From contig CAIIXF020000002.1 in assembly GCA_903813345.2 (NCBI GenBank), positions 11,802,150 to 11,866,149 of the forward strand: a DNA stretch of 64,000 bases. Direction: 5' to 3'. Position 1 is the first letter of the stretch; each line of letters opens with the position of its first letter. Position numbers and translations under genes: made by a program. This document shows, in pieces, positions 57,131 through 64,000 of this stretch. Under the pieces are notes generated by a model, which was not told the origin of the DNA, searched no databases, and saw only the letters and a list, made by a program, of their open reading frames with translations. Origin of the DNA: Owenia fusiformis. Lineage: Eukaryota > Annelida > Polychaeta > Sabellida > Oweniidae.

Positions 57131-58411
57131 TATTCACATCAAATGAAATGTGCCGTTAACTAAAATAGACAAACGGTTAGCTATGTTCATGTTATTTTAA
57201 TGTTTATGTTCATCATCATCAGATACTCAATTCTGTCAGATTTGACAATTTTATGTGTTTGATTCATGTGTATGAATCGTTGTATAAATAGAACACAATA
57301 TTCACACTTGCATGCATTTTATGTCGAGCGTCGTGAAATTCGAACATGATTTGGAAACCATTTGGGAAATAAGATATATTTTGAACTGATACCAGACGCT
57401 TAAAACTGATGCGTTCGAGTACAGCAATTTCTCGCGCGGCGGTGTTCATTGGTCAATCTCAACAGACCACCTAACGTCTGATCACGTGGTTAGAACCCTA
57501 TGAGCATTCATTATACAAATAAGAACAAAGGAATTTTCGAAGTTGAAAAATGCCGATACGTAAAAACGAAAATATAACAGTACATCATAAAAATTGCCGT
57601 TGTTGTAGACGAAATGAATAAGCAAAGTCCGGATTATTATGCCAGCATATGCTCGATCTGGATGATTTCATAATTGGACAACCATAGCCACATTGTAAGA
57701 AGTGGAAAAACAAAGTATGAGGGAAAAGTACCAGTATGGGACTAAACAAAAGTTATAAACTATAACAAGTGGCTAAAAGCATGCAGTGCTTCCAGACGAA
57801 GAAAACTAAGGAATAGGTAAAAACACAAACTACAAAAGAACGAATTGTGGTGTCATGCAGGACCACGACAACGGTATGGATATTTCCTATGGCTAGGTTA
57901 TTCTTTCCATACATCATCTTGGAAAGAATGCTACACTGTACCTGCCCATGTTATTTCCTGGTACAAAATAAAGCATGAAGGCATGTGTGTAAATTCTTTC
58001 AGGAAAGTATCCTTGCAATGTATTTTTTTTAGTAAACCTGGTAGCAGGTAATTGGCAACTCCATGAAATGCTGAAATCTAAAGAAAAATCATTCAAAATG
58101 ACCACCTTTACAATTTTCTAAATCTCTACTCCAAGCTTCTCAATAATACTGGATTTCCATTGACCACTTATAGTTGGTTTATACTATGTTTACTTAGAGA
58201 AGACAATCTGATGCTACTTTCCTAAAAAAAGCAGGGCAATACACACGTCTTCATACTTTATTTATTTTGTTCCAGAAAATAGCACGGGCAAAATGTTGTT
58301 TGGAAAGAATAACCTAAGGCCAGGGTGCATATTGGGAAATTTTCTGCATTCCTCAATTGAGTCACATGTTATTTTTCAAACAAAAATAACCCCTTCCTCA
58401 CATTGTCTACA
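57131..58411. other. No gene recognised
   Basis: Short open frames on both strands (57,264-57,449, 57,845-58,051, 57,914-58,105) lack recognisable motifs. No repeat shared with the rest of the window was found. Confidence 0.4.
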
Positions 58412-58634
58412 TTTTCCAAGTTTGCACAAAGAGTGCACTAATGAACCTAGAAAAGCCTTGTGAGAAGATTTATTTTGTAAAATGTATAAAAAACGAAAAA
58501 ATTCAGTGAAAAGAAATTGTCAAATTTTCTGATTTTTTTCACTGAATTTTCTTGTTTTTATACACTTTTCAAAACATTATTTTCACAAGTCTTTTCTAGG
58601 CACATAAGTGCACTCTTTGTGCAAAACTGGAAGA
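58412..58634. repeat. Fold-back element, about 100-bp arms
   Basis: The left arm (from TTTCCAAGTTTGCACAAAGA, through GAAGATTTATTTTGT and AATTCAGTGAAAAG) pairs with the right arm (CTTTTCTAGGCACATAAGTG through TTTGTGCAAAACTGGAAG) around about 58,525, with scattered mismatches. It abuts the pentanucleotide repeat where the tandem gene duplication begins, and is not present at the start of the second unit. Confidence 0.85.
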
Positions 58635-58635
58635 T

Positions 58636-58697
58636 ATTGTATTGTATTGTATTGTATTGTATAGATTTGTATTGTTTTGTTTTGTATTGTATTGTAT
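58636..58697 (+). repeat. (ATTGT)n microsatellite at the start of unit 1
   Basis: Imperfect pentanucleotide run ATTGTATTGTATTGT with interruptions. A longer, purer counterpart (61,555-61,640) begins the second unit, so it marks the duplication junction. Confidence 0.9.
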
Positions 58698-58924
58698 TTC
58701 GTTGACCAGTACTTACTCATTAATGATTCAATTTTAAAGTTGACTTCAAGTACTACTCCAGATCTAAATTTTGAAGGTCTGAAGTCTTGTGTTCATTTTA
58801 GCTACAGTTGTAGATTGAAGGGTCTTTTCTTTTGGGTTTTCATGTTAAAATTGTGGGCTTAGTTTCGGGGTTTCTTTCTTTTTAATTGAACCATCGCTGA
58901 TCTTTTCCTTAAATGTACTTTCAG

Positions 58925-59134
58925 GTGCAGTCCTCTTGCCTTGGAGAGAACAGAAAGAACCACAAAGGGAAAACCACAGAGAATCTACAATTTGTGCTAC
59001 CTACCTGCAGCATTTGTGATCTACATACCTCTTGCCTTGGAGAGAACAAAAAGAAACACAAAAGGAAAACTACAGAGAATCTGCAATTTGTGCTACCTAT
59101 CTGCAGCATTTATATCTACATACCATCTTGTTAA
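58925..59134 (+). CDS. Possible exon with in-phase internal repeat, unit 1
   Basis: After ACTTTCAG, an open stretch encodes VQSSCLGENRKNHKGKTTEN and LQFVLPTCSICDLHT. It is followed by a second, similar copy (SCLGENKKKHKRKTTENLQF, VLPICSI). The repeat period is 96 bp, exactly 32 codons. The third frame is also open for 112 codons, so the true frame is undecided. No family recognised. Similar sequence and open frame are kept in unit 2. Confidence 0.4.
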   Translation: MQSSCLGENRKNHKGKTTENLQFVLPTCSICDLHTSCLGENKKKHKRKTTENLQFVLPICSIYIYIPSC

Positions 59135-59582
59135 AGGTACTGTAACACATAATCAGTTCTATCATTTGATGATTTTGCTCTCTGGTTCAGTACGGTTATT
59201 CCACAACGACACATTTTTCAATTGTTGGGATTCTAATCCCATTGTTGGCACATGTATGTTTGGCAAACATTTTTTCTAAGAAATACACTAAAAGAGGACT
59301 GCCTTGATTTCACTTTATGTACAGATGTACCATGAAGCCATGTTTCATTATTTTCACATGTGGTCTGTGTTCTTAAAGAATATACATATGCTCAACTATT
59401 CCATTCTTCCTACAGAGTTACATCTGCCCAAGCAGTTAGTTGACTTGATGATATAAGGCTATGACAGATTTACTAGAGTCAATGAAAGGAATGTCTTTGC
59501 ATTCCCTCCTCCGCTTGTATTGGAAGTGACTCGACCAAGTTGCATCCTTGTATTTTTCATTTTCTTATCTTGTATCTTTCAG
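59135..59582. other. Presumed intron, unit 1
   Basis: Contains pyrimidine tracts and AG acceptors, including TTCCTACAG at about 59,415 before AGTTACATCTGCCCAAGCAG, which may begin a short exon. No confident coding. Confidence 0.35.
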
Positions 59583-59729
59583 GTACAACTATGAGAGAGA
59601 TGCAGCAAACACACCAAGTTAGGGCGACAGCTGGATCAGTCTTTCGACAACTTTGAGCCATCAGGTCCGGTCCACGTAAACAGTATCATGGGCGAGAGGT
59701 GTTCGTGTTCCTGTCACCAAAGCACCAAA
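59583..59729 (+). pseudogene. Exon of an unrecognised gene, unit 1, frameshifted
   Basis: Flanked by TATCTTTCAG and GTAAGTAC. In unit 2 the same exon is 4 bp longer (151 bp, 50 codons) and in that frame reads YNYERDAANKHTKLGR, then LDQSFDNFEPSGPVHVNS and MGERCSCSCHQSTK. Unit 1 lacks one AAAC of an AAACAAAC pair near 59,608, shifting the frame. It keeps CAG where unit 2 has a stop. CSCSC is the only notable motif. Confidence 0.6.
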
Positions 59730-59786
59730 GTAAGTACATTTTTTTTCTATTCAATTATTACAACAGGTTAGTTCCTCTGTTTTCAG

Positions 59787-59877
59787 GTTCCCTTTCAGCT
59801 TGGAGATGAGGAGCCCGATGACCAACGACACAACCGAGACAACAGCTGCGTTCCTGCGTTCCTGCTACCTAAGTTAA
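59787..59877 (+). CDS. Internal exon of the unrecognised gene, unit 1
   Basis: After TGTTTTCAG the 91-bp exon reads VPFQLGDEEPDDQRHNRDNS and CVPAFLLPKL in the frame continuing from the previous exon's CHQSTK. The donor is taken as A|GTATTC. It is strongly acidic and polar. No family recognised. Confidence 0.55.
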
Positions 59878-60237
59878 GTATTCCTTCCTGGTTTTGCATA
59901 GGGATGGGGGGCGCCTCCCAGTTTGATATTTACTTGTTGACTTTTGTTGGCCGACCCATATTTTTGGTGGAGAAACTTGGACTCTAAGGTAAAGTGGGAG
60001 GGGGGTGGTTGGGTTTCCGGGGGGATAGAGTTCATGTTTCAAAATCAAAAATATGGAAGTCTACTGGTTTATATCAAATTGGGAGAAATAAATTTTATCT
60101 TTTGTAATATTCTGTAAATTTTTAGTAGTGTAGTGTAAAGTATAGTGCAAAGTTTTATTTAAAGTTTTTATGTAAAGTTTTTATGTAAAGTTTTATGTAA
60201 AATAACAACTACTACAACATGTTTTATCTATTTGTAG

Positions 60238-60305
60238 CACAGATGGTGAAGTCCCTGCGAAAAGACGGTCCTGTTGGAATCACATTTTTTCCACGAGGGG
60301 ACTAG
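60238..60305 (+). CDS. Terminal exon of the unrecognised gene, unit 1
   Basis: After TCTATTTGTAG, the phase-matched frame reads QMVKSLRKDGPVGITFFPRG, then D and TAG. Ending with a stop within 68 bp in the frame set by two upstream exons supports the gene model. The exon sequence seeds the tandem array that follows. Confidence 0.55.
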
Positions 60306-61232
60306 GTCAAGTTTCCAGGACTTACAGTAGATGTCGCATTTTGACCAGTTTTGTCTCTTGCAATCAGTTGCATCCCATTAGAAGGGGGGGGAACTCCCAG
60401 TACTATTCCAGTTTTCCTGCGGAATGACAGTCCTGTTGAAATCACATTTGTCTCCATTAGGGGACTAGGTTGAGTTTCAAGGACCTACTGTACATGTCGC
60501 TCTGACCAGTTTTTATCTCTTGCAATCAATTGCATCCCATTAGCAGGGGGGGACTCCCAGTACTCTTCCAGTTTTCCTGCGGAAAGACAGTCCTGTTGAA
60601 ATCACATTTGTCTCCATTAGGGGACTAGGTTGAGTTTCAAGGACTTACCGTAGATGTCGCTTTTGACCAGTTTTCATCTCTTGCAATCAGTTGCATCCCA
60701 TTAGCAGGAGGGGGGAACTCCCAGTACTATTCCAGTTTTCGTGCGGAAGGACGGTCCTGTTGAGATCACATTTGTCTCCATTAGGGGACTAGGTTGAGTT
60801 TCAAGGACCTACCGTACATGTCGCTCTGACCAGTTTTTATCTCTTGCAATCAATTGCATCCCATTAGCAGGGGGGGGACTCCCAGTACTCTTCCCATTTT
60901 CCTGCGGAAAGACAGTCCTGTTGAAATCACATTTGTCTCCATTAGGGGACTAGGTTGAGTTTCAAGGACTTACAGTAGATGTCGCATTTTGACCAGTATT
61001 ATCTCTTGCAATCAGTTGCATCCCATTAGCAGGGGGGGAACTCCCAGTAGTTTTTCAGTTTTCCTGCAGAAAGACAGTCCTGTTGAAATCACATTTGTCT
61101 CCATTAGGGGACTAGGTTGAGTTTCAAGGACTTACTGTAGATGTCGCTTTTGACCAGTTTTTTTATCTCTTGCAATCAGTTGCATCCCATTAGCAGGGGG
61201 CTGCTCCCAGTACTATTCTAGTTTTTCTTGGG
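60250..61232 (+). repeat. 161-bp tandem array derived from the terminal exon, six units
   Basis: Units are centred on ATCACATTT at about 60,279, 60,441, 60,601, 60,765, 60,926 and 61,088 (160-164 bp apart). The first is the terminal exon itself (CTGCGAAAAGACGGTCCTGT ... GGGGACTAG). Later units keep CTGCGGAAAGACAGTCCTGT ... AGGGGACTAG but have lost the frame. Each unit also carries TTGCAATCAGTTGCATCCCA and a G run of variable length. Confidence 0.9.
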
Positions 61233-61239
61233 GGGAAGT

Positions 61240-61550
61240 CAAACAACCAGACAACCAACCAGACAACCAACCAACCAACTTACCGAACATCCAACCGACC
61301 AACCAATGACCCAATAGGCTTAATCTATTAACTAACTTACTTACTAACCAACCAACTAACCAACCAGACAACCACCAGACCACCCAATAGGTTAAAACTA
61401 ACCAACCAACTAACTAACTAATTAATCAAAAAACTAATCAACACTCCATCCAACGAACCAAACAACCAACGAACCAGACAACCAACGAACCAGACAAGCA
61501 ACGAACCAGACAAGCAACGAACCAGATGACCAAGATCATGGATCTAGTGC
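61240..61550 (+). repeat. Degenerate AACC-type simple repeat
   Basis: Imperfect mixture of ACCAACCAACC, CCAGACAACC and AACTAACTAAC words with interruptions. It ends unit 1 just before the pentanucleotide run. Confidence 0.9.
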
Positions 61551-61554
61551 TTAG

Positions 61555-61640
61555 TATTGTATTGTATTGTATTGTATTGTATTGTATTGTATTGTATTGC
61601 ATAGTTTTGTATTTTTTTGTTTTGTATTGTATTGTATTTC
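61555..61640 (+). repeat. (ATTGT)n microsatellite at the start of unit 2
   Basis: About nine consecutive ATTGT units, then variants. It is the junction marker between the two large tandem units. Confidence 0.95.
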
Positions 61641-61864
61641 GTTGACGAGTACTTACTCAGTAATGATTCAATTTTAAAGTTGACTTCAAGTACTACTCCA
61701 GATCTAAATTTTGAAGGTCTGAAGTCTTGTGTTCATTTTAGCTACAGTTGTAGATTGAAGGGTCTTTTCTTTTGGGTTTTCGTGTTAAAATTGTGGGCTT
61801 AGTTTCGGGGTTTCTTTCTTTTTAATTGAACCATCGCTGATCTTTTCCTTAAATGTACTTTCAG

Positions 61865-62074
61865 GTGCAGTCCTCTTGCCTTGGAGAGAACAGAAAGAAC
61901 CACAAAGGGAAAACCACAGAGAATCTACAATTTGTGCTACCTACCTGCAGCATTTGTGATCTACATACCTCTTGCCTTGGAGAGAACAAAAAGAAACCCA
62001 AAAGGAAAACCACAGAGAATCTGCAATTTGTGCTACCTATCTGCAGCATTTATATCTACATACCATCTTGTTAA
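61865..62074 (+). CDS. Possible exon with in-phase internal repeat, unit 2
   Basis: Counterpart of 58,925-59,134 with the same 32-codon internal duplication and only minor changes (ENKKKPKRKTTEN for ENKKKHKRKTTEN). Confidence 0.4.
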   Translation: MQSSCLGENRKNHKGKTTENLQFVLPTCSICDLHTSCLGENKKKPKRKTTENLQFVLPICSIYIYIPSC

Positions 62075-62545
62075 AGGTACTGTAACACATAATCAGTTCT
62101 ATCATTTGATGATTTTGCTCTCTGGTTCAGTACGGTTATTCCACAATGACACATTTTTCAATTGTTGGGATTCTAATCCCATTGTTGGCACATGTATGTT
62201 TGGCAAACATTTTTTCTAAGAAATACACTAAAAGAGGACTGCCTTGATTTCACTTAATGTACAGATGTACCATGAAGCCATGTTTCATTATTTTCACATG
62301 TGGTCTGTGTTCTTAAAGAATATACATATGCTCAACTATTCCATTCTTCCTACAGAGTTACATCTGCCCAAGCAGTTAGTTGACTTGATGATATAAATCT
62401 TGAGCCAGGAGGGGTATAAGGCTATGACAGATTTACTAGAGTCAATGAAAGGAATGTCTTTGCATTCCCTCCTCCGCTTGTATTGGAAGTGACTCGACCA
62501 AGTTGCATCCTTGTATTTTTCATTTTCTTATCTTGTATCTTTCAG

Positions 62546-62696
62546 GTACAACTATGAGAGAGATGCAGCAAACAAACACACCAAGTTAGGGCGATAGCTG
62601 GATCAGTCTTTCGACAACTTTGAGCCATCAGGTCCGGTCCACGTAAACAGTAACATGGGCGAGAGGTGTTCGTGTTCCTGTCACCAAAGCACCAAA
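62546..62696 (+). pseudogene. Exon of the unrecognised gene, unit 2, nonsense mutation
   Basis: Full-length 151-bp version of the exon at 59,583, with frame intact except that codon 17 is TAG where unit 1 has CAG (GGGCGATAGCTGGAT against GGGCGACAGCTGGAT). Splice borders are unchanged. Confidence 0.65.
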
Positions 62697-62754
62697 GTAA
62701 GTACATTTTTTTTTCTATTCAATTATTACAACAGGTTAGTTCCTCTGTTTTCAG

Positions 62755-62845
62755 GTTCCCTTTCAGCTTGGAGATGAGGAGCCCGATGACCAACAACACA
62801 ACCGAGACAACAGCTGCGTTCCTGCGTTCCTGCTACCTAAGTTAA
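62755..62845 (+). CDS. Internal exon of the unrecognised gene, unit 2
   Basis: 91 bp, as in unit 1, with one coding difference (DQQHNRD for DQRHNRD). Same splice sites. Confidence 0.55.
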
Positions 62846-63192
62846 GTATTCCTTCCTGGTTTTGCATAGGGATGGGGGGCGCCTCCCAGTTTGATATTTA
62901 CTTGTGGACTTTTGTTGGCCGACCCATATTTTTGGTGGAGAAACTTGGACTCTAAGGTAAAGTGGGAGGGGGTGGTTGCGTTTCCGGGGGGATAGAGTTC
63001 ATGTTTCAAAATCAAAAATATGGAAGTCTACTGGTTTATATCAAATTGGGAGAAATAAATTTTATCTTTTGTAATATTCTGTAAATTTTTAGTAGTGTAG
63101 TGTAAAGTATAGTGCAAAGTTTTATTTTAAAGTTTTTATGTAAAGTTTTATGTAAAATAACAACTACTACAACATGTTTTATCTATTTGTAG

Positions 63193-63260
63193 CACAGATG
63201 GTGAAGTCCCTGCGAAAAGACTGTCCTGTTGGAATCACATTTTTTCCACGAGGGGACTAG
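63193..63260 (+). CDS. Terminal exon of the unrecognised gene, unit 2
   Basis: 68 bp to the same TAG. GGT (Gly) in unit 1 is TGT (Cys) here (RKDCPVGITFFPRGD). Otherwise identical. Confidence 0.55.
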
Positions 63261-64000
63261 GTCAAGTTTCCAGGACTTACAGTAGATGTCGCATTTTGAC
63301 CAGTTTTATCTCTTGCAATCAGTTGCATCCCATTAGAAGGGGGGGGGAACTCCCAGTACTATTCCAGTTTTCCTGCGGAATGACAGTCCTGTTGAAATCA
63401 CATTTGTCTCCATTAGGGGACTAGGTTGAGTTTCAAGGACCTACCGTACATGTCGCTCTGACCAGTTTTTATCTCTTGCAATCAATTGCATCCCATTAGC
63501 AGGGGGGGGGACTCCCAGTACTCTTCCAGTTTTCCTGCAGAAAGACAGTCCTGTTGAAATCACATTTGTCTCCATTAGGGGACTAGGTTGAGTTTCAAGG
63601 ACTTACCGTAGATGTCGCTTTTGACCAGTTTTCATCTCTTGCAATCAGTTGCATCCAATTAGCGGGGGGGGGAACTCCCAGTACTATTCCAGTTTTCGTG
63701 CGGAAGGACGGTCCTGTTGAAATCACATTTGTCTCCATTAGGGGACTAGGTTGAGTTTCAAGGACCTACCATACATGTCGCTCTGACCAGTTTTTATCTC
63801 TTGCAATCAATTGCATCCCATTAGCAGGGGGGGGGACTCCCAGTACTCTTCCAGTTTTCCTGCGGAAAGACGGTCCTGTTGAAATCACATTTGTCTCCAT
63901 TAGGGGACTAGGTTGAGTTTCAAGGACTTACCGTAGATGTCGCTTTTGACCAGTTTTCATCTCTTGCAATCAGTTGCATCCCATTAGCAGGGGGGGGGAA
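63205..64000 (+). repeat. 161-bp terminal-exon-derived array, unit 2
   Basis: Five units visible, with ATCACATT anchors at about 63,235, 63,397, 63,559, 63,722 and 63,884. Continues beyond the window. Unit order and diagnostic variants (TGACCAGTTTTTATC, TTGACCAGTTTTCATC alternating) follow unit 1, so the array was already formed before the large duplication. Confidence 0.9.

Larger units (their letters stand above)
58640..61579 (+). repeat. Tandem segmental duplication, unit 1 (about 2.94 kb)
   Basis: Matches 61,580-64,000 almost base for base at an offset of 2,940 bp. The offset rises to 2,963 after a 22-bp insertion in unit 2 near 62,398. High identity, estimated by eye as a few differences per 100 bp or fewer, points to a recent event. 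Unit 2 runs off the window. Confidence 0.95.
61580..64000 (+). repeat. Tandem segmental duplication, unit 2 (truncated by window end)
   Basis: Copy of 58,640-61,579. Distinguishing features are a 22-bp insertion (about 62,398-62,419) flanked by TATA, one fewer TTTTTATGTAAAG unit near 63,135, and a few substitutions. Confidence 0.95.

Overview
The window is eukaryotic. It has no bacterial-style gene density, carries an intron-rich solute-carrier gene, and is otherwise satellite DNA and decayed mobile elements. Non-depleted CpG, many short inverted-repeat elements and the GGAC/AGAC-type tail of one repeat suggest a marine invertebrate animal. I cannot name the phylum from sequence alone. A 500-N assembly gap lies at 36,818-37,317.

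Region by region. (1) 1-30,460 is one uninterrupted satellite array of about 500 head-to-tail copies of a 61-bp monomer (62 bp when one extra base is present). The right part has a higher-order repeat of about 2,745 bp (45 monomers), and an arm duplicated about 12.07 kb apart. (2) 30,461-37,673 is a graveyard of repeats: paired direct repeats, fold-back palindromes, a LINE reverse-transcriptase remnant, two copies of an integrase C-terminal remnant, a tRNA-derived SINE-like head and the gap. (3) 37,674-45,259, minus strand, carries 13 exons of a MATE-family (SLC47A-like) drug/proton antiporter. All junction phases agree. The 5' exons (about the first 100 residues) were not found. Its introns hold several inverted-repeat elements, two of which come to within about 10 bp of a splice donor. 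(4) 45,300-47,000 has inverted-repeat element pieces and a small divergent relative of the big satellite (46,080-47,000). (5) 47,000-58,400 is gene-poor, with a 3.2-kb element bounded by perfect 25-bp inverted repeats (49,235-52,460) and several MITE-like elements. (6) 58,636-64,000 is a tandem duplication, about 2.94 kb per unit, of the 3' end of an unrecognised spliced gene. Each unit ends in an array of about 161-bp repeats derived from the terminal exon.

The main points of interest are these. The 61-bp monomer is itself an A-B dimer whose two-half design is shared by the 46-kb relative. The 3.2-kb inverted-repeat element carries about ten copies of a TGTACGTTA-like motif. The tandem gene copies are each disabled by a different lesion in the same exon. 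The MATE gene has a Gln where the family has a key Glu. There is no operon-like co-operation among genes; the only gene supported as functional is the transporter.
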